From NCBI GenBank assembly GCA_026545225.1, contig CM048849.1:26856836-26920835 (forward strand): DNA of 64,000 nucleotides, given 5' to 3'. Below, one piece after another: positions 54,919 to 64,000 of this stretch. A program made the position numbers and the translations under genes. Origin of the DNA: Cornus controversa. Taxonomy: Eukaryota; Streptophyta; Magnoliopsida; Cornales; Cornaceae. The notes under the pieces are model-generated. The model did no database searches. It saw nothing but the letters and a program-made list of their open reading frames with translations, and was not told the origin of the DNA. Numbering within the stretch: position 1 is the stretch's first letter; each line of letters opens with the position of its first letter.

Positions 54919-56402
54919 TGATGTAGTGTCAATTTTACATAACCACTCGCAATAGAACAAGTCCTCGTAGGATAGGGCAATATAGAGGGTGTCGAACCTC
55001 AAAGACTTGCAAGGTTAAATTGTTTTGTTACTTAGTCTTTAAGTTAATTCTAAAATAATTGGAAAATAATTGTTGATGTTTGATCTTCAATTTAATTGAG
55101 AAAATTAAAATTATTTGTAAATTTATTTTATGAAATTTAATCAGGAAGAGAAAGTCCTGGGAATTGGCTTCACCACTAACCTTCCGACAATGACAATTGT
55201 ACTCATTTGTGACGTTTACTCTATGCATTTAGAAAAGAATGGCTACAAGCCCAATTTAATTATATCAAGAGGATTCGTTCAATATTTAACTAAGCATAAC
55301 TCATCTTTGTTTAGCATGGCCTATACATCTGACTAACTAATGATATGATAACCCATTTTTGCTTAGTATGAATTATCAAAACTATAAGTTGAACGATCTG
55401 TGAAAACTATTGTATAACCCATCTTAACAAAATCACAGAAGTTGAAAAGAACCAAACCCTAATCATGCAAACTTACGTTCATTCTACAAGAACAAGAGTC
55501 AATATGCAATGACATAATCCATTAAAATTCAAACCAACAGCACAACTATTGTTTATGTCTTGGTTATATAATCAATGCACAAATTAAATAATTTTCAAAT
55601 TAATATACAAATTAAAATATTGAAAGATAGGTTAGGGTTACATCACTTCCCCGGAATGGTGTTTAGCCACTCATGATCGGAGGTCCAGGCTTGAACGATG
55701 ATGAAGTCACCATCTTCTTGCCCATATTGTCACAAATCGCCTCGTATATCTCTTTGTGTTTCTCCCCTCAAGAATATCCTCATTTTTCTTTATTTTTTCC
55801 GTTTTTTACTTTGCGAAGAAAACACAAACGGGACACCTGGGCTCCCAAAGTGGCAAATGCGCATAAAACAATGGCACATGTGCCTCGAAAAGTGGCATTT
55901 GCGTCTAAAAAGTGGCAGCTGCGCAAATAGGTAAGAAATGTGCCATAAACGTCCGTTTTAGGAAATTTTTGTTAAATATGAAAATGTACAGAATTAAATT
56001 TCTTTCAACTTACATGAAGTTTGGGTCATTTTAACAATTGTGTATGGAGTTATGGTCTGAATACCAAAATGGGTCTAGAACTTTTTAGGTCTAAATTAGC
56101 CCAATCTTCAATGTGAATAAGCCCGTTCTCCTTTACTTTATTTAAATTCATTTTTGACCCATTTCTTCAGTCCATTTAGTTTGGATCTTCAATATAAACA
56201 TATCTCATGGGTCAAACTTCAGCTTCTTACTAAAATAGTGCCATCTATAGCCCAATTGCGCCATTATTAATCAGAATTACCCTTAATCACCTAAAATCAT
56301 GAAAAGATTAAAACTATTAATAAAAACATGAAATAAATATTATTAAGACACTAATTAATATAATTTTAGGGGCATTGAATATGTAACATTATTTGCTTAT
56401 TA
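54919..56402 (-). repeat. 5' LTR of element J
   Basis: TGATGTAGTGTC... to ...ATTTGCTTATTA, about 1484 bp, where CA is expected at the right edge. Homologous to solo LTR I. It carries the 21-bp array at 55847-55926. Confidence 0.87.
55847..55926 (-). repeat. 21-bp array in the J LTR, word GTGGCANNTGCGC
   Basis: Four units with TGGCA at 55851, 55872, 55893 and 55913. One unit has the perfect palindrome GGCACATGTGCC and another GCAGCTGC. Same steps (21, 21, 20) as in LTR I. Confidence 0.85.
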
Positions 56403-56847
56403 TCGTCACAGATTGGTATCAGAGTACTAGGTTGAATACCTAAGGGTGACGGGTAAGGGTTGTATCACGTGTAGATTTGAATTGGTTAGAACCTTGAGTT
56501 TGGTAACCTAGAAACAGGTGTTGACATGACATAGTTAATACAAGAACTTATGTGCATGAAAAACGTGCTTACATGATAAAAATGTTAAGTGTTTATGTTA
56601 TGACAACATGTGATCTAATATGTGTTACGTGTTGAAATGTAAGTGTACTTATATGATAACATGTGTATATGTTATGTGTTGAGGTGAGGTGAGAACATAT
56701 TTGTTTGATTAAATGTGTTTAGAAAAGTATGCCTACGTGCTGCGTGCCAAATGATAACATATTATCATTTGAGTAGTAGTTTGATCATGTTGATTATATA
56801 GTATGTGATAACTTGTTATGTTGACCTATATCTTGAATGATAAAAAC
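56403..56847 (+). other. LTR tip, PBS and leader of chromovirus K
   Basis: TCGTCACA closes the K LTR. TGGTATCAGAG at 56414-56424 is the initiator tRNA-Met PBS. The 420-bp leader is rich in ATGTGTTA-like repeats and has no ORF. Confidence 0.82.
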
Positions 56848-57795
56848 ATGTCACCAAGACAACGAGGAGGGTAGTTAGGAGAAGAGCTCCTGAGGGGGAC
56901 CGTTTGATTAATGACTTGGCCGCGACTCTCAGAGACTTTGTGCGAACAACCACTAATGAGGTGCAACAACTAATAGAAAATGAGTTTGAAATAAGGTTTA
57001 AATTGATCACTCGCTTTAAGAAATTGATGCCTCCTAGCTTTTAAGGGAGTTCTGATCCGTTGATGGCAAATAATTGGTTGGAGCAAGTGGAGAAACACTT
57101 AAAGATGATGTCTACACCCAATGATGGCATGAAAGTCATTCTTGCTACATACTTATTTTCGGGTGGAGCTAAAGTTTGGTTTAAGTCGGTAAGTGACCAA
57201 TACAATGTCGAGACAATGCCATAGGAAGAGTTCAAGACTCTATTCCTTGAGCATTATTTTCCTAAACCAAAGAGGAGGGCTTTGAGAAAAGAGTTTGAGG
57301 ACTTGGTTCATGATGGGACGACTATGATAGAATATGAGAACAAGTTCATTTCTCTTTCACGCTTTGCACCCGAAGTACTGAAAGATAAGGAGGAAAGACG
57401 TGGAGGTTCGTCAAAGGCCTTCACCATTCGGTTAAGCTATATGTGTCCATTTTAAGATTGAAAGTGTATGTCAACGCGGTAGAAAAGGCCTTGATAGTAG
57501 AAGCTAAAGTGAAAGATAGCCAAGAGAAAAGAGAGGCATTAAGGCAAAGCAAGGCTTTGATAGTAGCTTCAGAGGGACATGTAAGGAAGAAGTTCAAGAG
57601 TGGTTCTTCTAATATAGTGGGTTCGGTGGGACAACCAATGGCACATTCTACACCTATTATTCGCTTGCCCTTAACATCTACTAGACCAGAGAGGGGGTGC
57701 TACCAGTGTAAATAACTGGGACATCTCAAGATAAATTATCCTATGCATCAGTCTAGAACGGTGACATGCTTTGGTTGTGGACAGCAAGGGCACAT
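56848..57795 (+). pseudogene. gag: Gag of chromovirus K, cut by G
   Basis: The main frame reads GDRLINDLAATLRDFVR, MPPSF-stop-GSSDPLMANNWLEQVEKHL, LFSGGAKVWFKSV, EEFKTLFLEHYFPKPKRRALRKEF and YENKFISLSRFAPEVL. It shifts near 57450 to LKVYVNAVEKALIVEAKVKDSQEKREA. The first zinc knuckle, CYQCK-stop-LGHLKINY, is broken. The second, CFGCGQQGHI, is interrupted by the G LTR at 57796. Confidence 0.82.
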
Positions 57796-59178
57796 TGATA
57801 AGCGTTGAATGTTAGACATTCTCACGCCTTTACTTATGTATTTTAATCTCATAGTTGCATATATTGTATAGTTTTACGTGTTTTATGTTTTGATGATTTC
57901 AGGTTCAAATTCAGAATTCAGCGCAATTCGACTCTTTTATCAATTCAAGAATGCATTCCTATGTCCTATCATGCTTCATAGAAATTTCATATCAAAGAAT
58001 AGTGAATGTCGTGTCAAGACCGAAGTCAGAAATTTGACGAGTTGAAGATCTGCAAAAGAAGGAAAGATCGATGCATCAAAGTCACAGCTACGATGCATCG
58101 CAGCTTCGATGCATCAAAATTACTACTTCGATGTATCGCCCAATCCTGCAGAAGATATTTTTGTGCAAATATTTTCTTCACTTGCCACTTGTCCAATTTT
58201 GCTTGGATAAAGCCTTGAACGGAATTTTTGTGATATTTGAGCCTCAAATCAGATATATAGCTAGGAAATATGTAATATAAAAGAAAGGGAACACAATTCT
58301 TATTTTAAAGACCATATATAGAATTCTAGAGAGAAAAATTAAAGTTCTAAAGAGGGAAAGCTTCAAATAGGGCTTTGTAACGCCTTGAAGACCATTTTGA
58401 GCATGGGATCATCTCTATCTATGAAGTGTTTCCAGCCCACCATGATCAACTAATTCTTCTTTGGGGTTTTGACAAACCTTAGTCTTGTAACTATGTTCTA
58501 ACTTCAATGAATTAGGGATTTTTATGTACTTTTGTGTATATATACCTTGCCTTGAGCCTTATGAGTAATATAAGTTTATAAATTCTTTATGTTCATATGA
58601 GTAATTTATCTTTTTTATCTTAGAATGCTTACTTTTCTCATATGGTTTTCAAACACTTGTAGTTCCACAAGGACTACATGTGATGGCTTTGTACTAGTTT
58701 TCACTATAACATGCATAGCTAGATTTGCATAGTCCATGCTAAGAGATGGTAAATTAGCTACACTTAGTTAATTAGGAATTTAAGTAAGTAGGTAGGTAGG
58801 GAATTTACACGTATCGAAGATGGATTATAGTATTTTAAGGTGCATGTATCCTCTTAGTACACAATTGTATGAATTTCCCCAATTTATTAGAAGTTTGGCA
58901 TACTATGAGGCTAGTGGAGAAGTCTCAAACCTAGTCCTTTACTCTTCTCTCAAACTTCGTGTTTTAATTATTTTTTATGCTTTTAAAGTAGAGTAAGAAA
59001 ACAACCAACACTTGGTTGTGATTTGAAAGAGAACCAACCCTCAACCTTTAGCGAATTATCCCTACATAGTCTCTGTGGGATCGACACCCTCAACTTAGAG
59101 CCTTATCCTTCAAGGATTCATTCTATTGTGAGTGGTAAATATAAATTGCAAAGCATCGCCTTCAAAACACGCACAACA
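57796..59178 (+). repeat. 5' LTR of element G
   Basis: TGATAAGCGTTG... to ...CACGCACAACA, 1383 bp, followed 5 bp later by the PBS. It contains the GATGCATC array at 58065-58140. The beginning is homologous to the A/E/D LTR starts. Confidence 0.9.
58065..58140 (+). repeat. Palindrome array of G, word TTCGATGCATCGAA
   Basis: Four cores GATGCATC (the last GATGTATC) are centred at 58073.5, 58095.5, 58111.5 and 58133.5: steps 22, 16, 22. The word is that of chromovirus C, an unrelated lineage, whereas the spacing rhythm is that of Athila-like D. Confidence 0.88.
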
Positions 59179-59183
59179 ATTTT

Positions 59184-59201
59184 TGGCGCCGTTGCTGGGG
59201 A
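59184..59201 (+). other. Primer-binding site of element G (tRNA-Asp)
   Basis: TGGCGCCGTTGCTGGGGA, 17 of 18 matches to the complement of the tRNA-Asp 3' end. The leader to 59582 is AT-rich and non-coding. Confidence 0.93.
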
Positions 59202-59582
59202 CTACGATTTAATCGCCAAAATTAGAGGATTGAGTCTAGTTTAAATTTTAACTCAACTCATTCTTTACATTCTTTAATTGTAATTATTTTTATCTTTATT
59301 TCTGAAGTGTTTTATTGTAGGTACTTATGTAATTAAGGCATCAAGACTTAAGCTTGGATCCATTTAAGTAGAGTACCCAACTTTATTGCACTTAAGTGTC
59401 TAAAATTTTATTTTTGCATATAGTTTAAGTTTTGTTTCTTTCATAAGCAAGGTAGGAGATCGTTGTCATTACCCTTGCTGCCGTGTAATTTTGAACTTAA
59501 AAAAACTCTTAGACAACATAGTAGCATTCCTAGGGACCCCATATTGTTTAAAGAACATAGGAGAGAAACTATTGCAAATAAT

Positions 59583-60900
59583 GGATAACCAAAATGTTCA
59601 ACAAAATTCTATTTTACCACCCCCACCGGGCTGTGAGATTCTTTGAGATTTTTATATTCCATCTACCTATGCATCACTTTTTTGTATTCATTTTTTGAAT
59701 GCAAGGAGGAATAATTTTGAAATCAAATCCTCAACAATTAATCTTCTTAATTATTTTCATGGGCTTCCTAACCAAGATCCTTATAAACATATTGATGAAT
59801 TTTTAGAAGTGTGTTGGACTCTACAGTTGAATGCACAAGCAGAAGACAACTTAAGACTTCGTCTTTTCCCTTTCTCATTTAAAGATAAAGCCAAAAAATG
59901 GTTTAACTCCTTAGAGCCAAATTCCATTAACTCTTGGGTAGAAATGTAACGAGAGTTTCTAACAAAATACTTTCTAATGAGAAAGACTAATGATGCGCAG
60001 AGAGCCATCATCAGTTTTTCACAAAGGGAAGGAGAAGCTTTTTATGAAACTTGGGAAAGGATGAAGGAGTTGTGGAGGTACATTCTTTCTAAAAAGTCCC
60101 GATAAAGCATGGATACTATTTGAGAACTTGAGCAAAAATTTGTCTCATCGTTCTTTTAATAAAAAGAAGAATAAGGTAGTTGCTCCTCTTAACGCTCATA
60201 CTGAAAGTGTCTTTGAAATGCATAAGGAGCAAGCAACAGATAGGAAGATAGAGCCTCTAGAAAAGAAATTAGATCAAGTCATGTTAGCCAGGCCTTCCTC
60301 TTCTTCATCTCCTCCTTCTTCCTCCCATCCTAGTATTCCTAATCCTACTATTCATCCCATATATGATGTATATTCCTTTTTCTCTGATCCTTCTCATTAT
60401 ATAAAGGATTGTCCTCATGCAGGGCAATACCCTGAATTCTCACAAGAGCAAGCAAATGCACTTTATTCTAGGCCGGGTCAATGATCATATCAAAACTTTT
60501 ATAATCCCGGATAGAGAGATCAAAAGCAATTCCAATATGAGAACCAAAGCTAATATCAAGGACCTCGGGGACCACATGGACAGCAAGGTCAATCTCAATT
60601 CCAACCTAGACCTTATCAACCACATCCAAATTTGAGTTTCTATTACACTCCCAATCCACCACCTTCTCAAAACCCTAGTTTTGAGGACAAGAGTTTGGCT
60701 ACTTTACGCAATATTGAAAGCAATACCCAAAAGATCAACGACCACTCACAATCTATTACAAAGCTAGAGTTCCAATTAGAACAGCTAGCCAATGCAATAA
60801 ATCGTCGAGAGGGTAGAAAATTGCCTAGCTAAACGATGGCAAACCCTAATGGAATTCAAGTAATTGATGATGTTTCTCATTCCTTTGAGTTTAACCAAGA
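59583..60900 (+). pseudogene. gag: Gag of element G
   Basis: MDNQNVQQNSILPPPPG, a stop, DFYIPSTYAS, NNFEIKSSTINLLNYFHGL, DPYKHIDEFLEVC, KAKKWFNSLEPNSINSWVEM, a stop, REFLTKYF and FYETWERMKEL. Sequence is then missing relative to A, followed by a serine-rich segment near 60300. The knuckle has decayed to YSFFSDPSHYIKDC. A coiled-coil stretch (IESNTQKINDHSQSITKLE) and NAINRREGRKLPS end the recognisable part. Confidence 0.85.
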
Positions 60901-61200
60901 AAAAGCTCAATCAATTATTACTTTAAGGAGTGGACGAGTGTTAGAAAACTAGGTTGGTAAAATGAGAAAGAAAGAATGTGGGCATCTGATGAATCCAAAG
61001 ATTCCTTTAAATCCAAATGGTTTTCCTTTAAATCTAAAAGAGTTCTCTAATAATCCAAAAGATAAAAGAAAGAAAATTTTCATTGAAGCTAAATCCTCAT
61101 CTATTCCAATTCAAGAAGGTTCATATGAACCTCCTATTCCCTTTTCTCAAAGATTAAGGAAACTTTCTCAATTCGGGAAGTAAGGAGAGAAATTGCAAGA
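60901..61200 (+). other. Gag/protease linker of element G
   Basis: SIITLRSGRVLEN marks the end of gag, as in A. Lysine- and proline-rich linker sequence follows up to FSQRLRKLSQFGK. Low complexity, no domain. Confidence 0.6.
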
Positions 61201-62150
61201 TATTATAGAATTCTTCAAATAAGTTAAAATCAATCTTCCTCTCCTAGATGTTATAAAACAAATTCCCTCCTATGCTAAATTTCTAAAAGACTTATGCACT
61301 CAAAAGCGTAAATCTAGAAATCACGTTCCTAAGAAAGTCCAGTTAACTGAGTAGGTAACTTCAATTCTTCAAAGTAACACCCCTCCAAAATTCAAGGATC
61401 CGGGTGCCCCAACAATCTCTTGTGTTATTGGTGACCTAAATTCGAGAGGGCTCTACATGACTTGGGAGCAAGTGTTAACTTACCTCCCAATTCGATTTAT
61501 CAAAAATTAGAACTAGGAGAACTTAAGCCGACCACAATTATGTTATAACTTGCTGACCGATCGATAAAGCAACCACGTGAAATAATTGAGGATGTTCTAA
61601 TCAAAGTGGACAAATTCTATTTCCTGGTGGATTTCATAGTCCTTGACATCGAACCTGTCCAAGATCCCACAAAGCATATTTTGATCATTCTAGGTCATCT
61701 ATTATTGGTTGTGGCTAACGCTCGCGTTAATTGTTGTACCAGGGTGATGGACATCTCCTTCGGGAATATGACTATTAGGTTAAATATCTTCAACGTATCC
61801 CACCATACCTCCAATGATGAGAGTGACTACTTTTGTTTGGATGTCATGGATGAACTTATGGACGAGATGCGTCCCCAAATCTTGTCGAAGGATTCTCTTG
61901 AGGCGTGTTTGAGTCGATTTAATTTTGAAGACTTTGGCATTGAGCAATCCATTGAAAATGTAAATATAATGCTCAATGCCAATGTCATTAATGACTTTCC
62001 CATATGGAAGACACAAATTGAGCCTCTTCCTACTCTTTCAAGTACTCGTCTAATTTCATCTCTTGTGTCCCCCACCCCCCTCAACTTGAGCTCACGACTT
62101 TACCATCTAATCTCAAGTATATTTTTCTTGGCCCAAGTGACACTCTACTA
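61201..62150 (+). pseudogene. pol: Protease region of element G
   Basis: QIPSYAKFLKDLCTQKRKSRNHV, KFKDPGAPTISCVIGD, then in a shifted frame LHDLGASVNLPPNSIYQKLELGELKP. A stop follows, then LADRSIKQPREIIEDVLIKVDKFYFLVDFIVLD, ILIILGHLLLVVANARVNC and DISFGNMTIRLNIFN. The DLGAS box is intact but the downstream GRPF motif has become GHLL. Confidence 0.85.
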
Positions 62151-63600
62151 GTCATTATAGCTTCAAATCTAACCCATGACCAAGAGTGTTCACTCAAAAT
62201 GCTCTTACAAGAACGTAAAGGAGCTATAGGGTGGACTATTGCTAACTTAAAAGGCATTGACCCTTCCATTTGTATGCACAACATATATTTGGAAGAGGAT
62301 GCAAAGACCTTAGGAGAGGTGCAATGTAGGTTGAACCCTAATATAAAGGAGGTAGTAATGAAATAAGTTATCAAGCTGCTAGATGCTGGTATTATATACC
62401 TCATCTCGGATAGTAAGTGGGTAAGCCCCACCTAAGTGGTGCCAAAGAAATTCGGCATCATCATACTTCTCAATGAATAAGGAGAGTTAGTTCTGTAACG
62501 CACCACCACATGATGGCATATGTGTATGAACTATAGGAAGCTAAACTCCTCAACTAGGAAAGATCACTTCCCACTTCCATTCATAGATCAAATCCTAGAG
62601 AGGCTTGTGGGTCAAAGCTTTCATTGCTTCTTAGATTGATATTCCAGCTATAATCACACCAAGAAAAAATCACCTTCACATGTTCATTCGGAACATTTGC
62701 TTATAGACGCATGCCCTTTGGGTTATGCAATGCACCAGTGACTTTTCAATGGTGTATGATGTCTATTTTTTCGCACATGGTGGAGAAATTCTTTGAAGTT
62801 TTTATGGATGAATTTTTAGTCTTTGGACCTTCCTTTGATTCATGCCTTCATAATATTACACTTGTACTCAAGCGTTGTAAGGACATGAACCTTATTCTTA
62901 GTTAGGAAAATAGTCATTTTATGGTTCAAGAGGGAATTGTACTCTGGCATATTGTGTCCAAACGAGGTATAGAGGTTGATAGAGCCAAAGTAGAACTCAT
63001 ATCTAAGCATCCTCCACCTTCTTCGGTGAGGGGCATTCGTTCATTCCTTGACCATACGAGTTTTTATCGTCGTTTTATCAAGGACTTTAGCAAGATATCA
63101 CGACCTCTATGCTGACTTCTTGAGAAAGATACCTCTTTTTTCTTTGATAAAGCGTGCCTTAAATCTTTTGAAATGCTTTGCACACTTCTATCAACCGCTC
63201 CAATTCTGCTCCCTCCAAATTGGGCTCTCCCATTTGAGGTCATGTCTGACACATCCGATTTTGCTATGGGTGCTATTTTAGGATAACGTGTAGACAAGTT
63301 GCCACATATCATTTACTATGCAAATAAATCCATTTTTGAAGCTCAAATGAATTACATAACTATGGAAAAAGAGTTGCTTGCAGTTGTCTACGCCTTGGAC
63401 AAATTTAAATCTTATCTCTTAGGATCCAAGGTTGTAGTCTTTTTAGATCATGCCGCTCTTCGGCATTTATTAGCAAAGAGGGGTACTAAACCTCGGTTGA
63501 TCTGATGGATACTTTTGTTACAAGAGTTCGATTTTGAGATCCAGAATAAAAAGGGTACCGAGAATGTGGTCGCCGACCATTTATCTCAAATTCTTGTAGA
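62151..63600 (+). pseudogene. pol: Reverse transcriptase and RNase H of element G
   Basis: GAIGWTIANLKGIDPSICMHNIYLEE, CRLNPNIKEVV, VSPT-stop-[31 protein letters not shown], then a frameshift, [19 protein letters not shown], and FMDEFLVFG where FMDD is expected. The loss of the second catalytic aspartate would by itself abolish polymerase activity. RNase H shows [44 protein letters not shown] and [10 protein letters not shown]. Confidence 0.87.
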
Positions 63601-64000
63601 GTGTCATCCCAACCAAATTTCAGTTAGCGAATCCATCCCAGATGAGCAACTGTTTGAATTCACTCACGAGAAACTTTCATGGTTTGCTGACATAGTAAAT
63701 TTCTTAGCAACTAGGAAGACCCCACCCTCTTGGTCCAAACATGAAAAAGATCATTTCTTTTCCCAAGTACGTATGTTCTTTTGGGATGATCCTTAGCTAT
63801 TCAAGTATTGCCCCGATCAAAACATCCACTGATGTGTGCCCGAGAATGAGATTCCTAGTGTTCTTACTTTCTGCCACACATTGGAATACGGAGGTCATTT
63901 TAGTGCTCAGAAGACGGCTTCCAAACTTCTTCAATGCGGTTTCTTCTAGCAAACTATGCATCGGGATGCATACTTATTCTGTCGCTCATACGAGCAATGT
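63601..64000 (+). pseudogene. pol: Integrase N-terminal zinc-binding region of element G (continues outside)
   Basis: ESIPDEQLFEF, SWFADIVNFLATRKTP, HFFSQVRMFFWDDP, a stop, LFKYCPDQN, then CVPENEIPSVLTFCH, YGGHFSAQKTASKLLQCGFF, a stop, and FCRSYEQC. The H...H and C...C ligands of the integrase zinc domain are visible. The window ends before the catalytic core. Confidence 0.8.

Larger units (their letters stand above)
49862..56402 (-). mobile_element. Athila-like element J, pol mostly deleted
   Basis: Minus-strand order is 5' LTR (56402-54919), tRNA-Asp PBS, gag, protease, a stub of pol, 3' untranslated region with a structured segment and a tandem duplication, then a fragment of the 3' LTR (50255-49862). 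Reverse transcriptase, RNase H and integrase are gone. It is inserted at the LTR/PBS junction of K. The flanks ATGTG and TCGTC are only a weak TSD. Confidence 0.85.
42338..57795 (+). mobile_element. Chromovirus K, interrupted by F, J and G
   Basis: LTR start at 42338 (TGCAAGAACCG), LTR pieces 42338-43336, 48525-49861 and 56403-56410, PBS at 56414-56424 and gag at 56848-57795. The rest is beyond G and outside the window. Removing F and J leaves one LTR of about 2.3 kb directly followed by a PBS. Confidence 0.8.
57796..64000 (+). mobile_element. Athila-like element G (3' part outside the window)
   Basis: LTR, tRNA-Asp PBS, gag, protease, reverse transcriptase, RNase H and the start of integrase, with many stops. 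It is a subfamily distinct from A: the gag head reads MDNQNVQQNS and the LTR is closer in layout to D. It is the only Athila-like copy here that still had integrase when it inserted. Confidence 0.88.

Overview
This window looks like repeat-dense plant nuclear DNA, probably from a flowering plant. No host gene, tRNA or rRNA gene could be supported. Almost all of it is nested Ty3/gypsy LTR retrotransposons in various states of decay. Two lineages are present. The first is Athila-like: primer-binding site (PBS) matching the tRNA-Asp 3' end, gag with a CCHC knuckle, a DLGASVNLLP protease, an FMDD reverse transcriptase, a third ORF after pol, LTRs of about 1.4-1.75 kb and a polypurine tract (PPT) AAGTTTGGGGGTG. 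The second is a chromovirus of Tekay/Del type: PBS TGGTATCAGAGC for initiator tRNA-Met, DSG protease, integrase with a C-terminal chromodomain and LTRs of about 2.3-2.8 kb. Most coding regions carry in-frame stops and deletions.

Layout. 1-9216: Athila-like element A (minus strand; 3' LTR outside the window). 9608-13012: internally deleted Athila-like element B (plus). 13018-19371 and 29872-about 30865: chromovirus C (minus), interrupted by a solo LTR (L, 14453-15905) with a perfect target-site duplication (TSD) and by Athila-like element E (19372-29871). E is itself broken by a fragment of Athila-like element D (24157-28043, minus). About 30900-39652: chromovirus H (plus), with a solo Athila-type LTR (I, 34653-36398) in its integrase. 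39653-42337: the only stretch free of gypsy elements; it holds a LINE 3' end and a probable copia LTR. 42338-57795: chromovirus K (plus), split by chromovirus F (43337-48524, minus), by Athila-like element J (49862-56402, minus; at the LTR/PBS junction of K) and by Athila-like element G (57796 to beyond 64000, plus; in the gag zinc knuckle of K).

The most interesting signal is non-coding. At least nine elements here carry an array of short palindromic words at a constant 20-23 bp pitch, often exactly 22 bp, in two layouts: inside the LTR in most families, and after pol in the A/E family. The word differs between families (for example GATGCATC, ATCTCGAT..ATCGAGAT, TTTCG..CGAAA, TTTCAG..CTGAAA, paired AGTCGACT, GGCGATCGATCGCC), while linker sequence is not conserved. 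In chromovirus LTRs the word changes although the adjoining LTR sequence is homologous. The second notable signal is a 68-nt hairpin in the 3' untranslated region of D and J, with compensatory base changes. Both come from reading the sequence by eye; no search or folding program was run.
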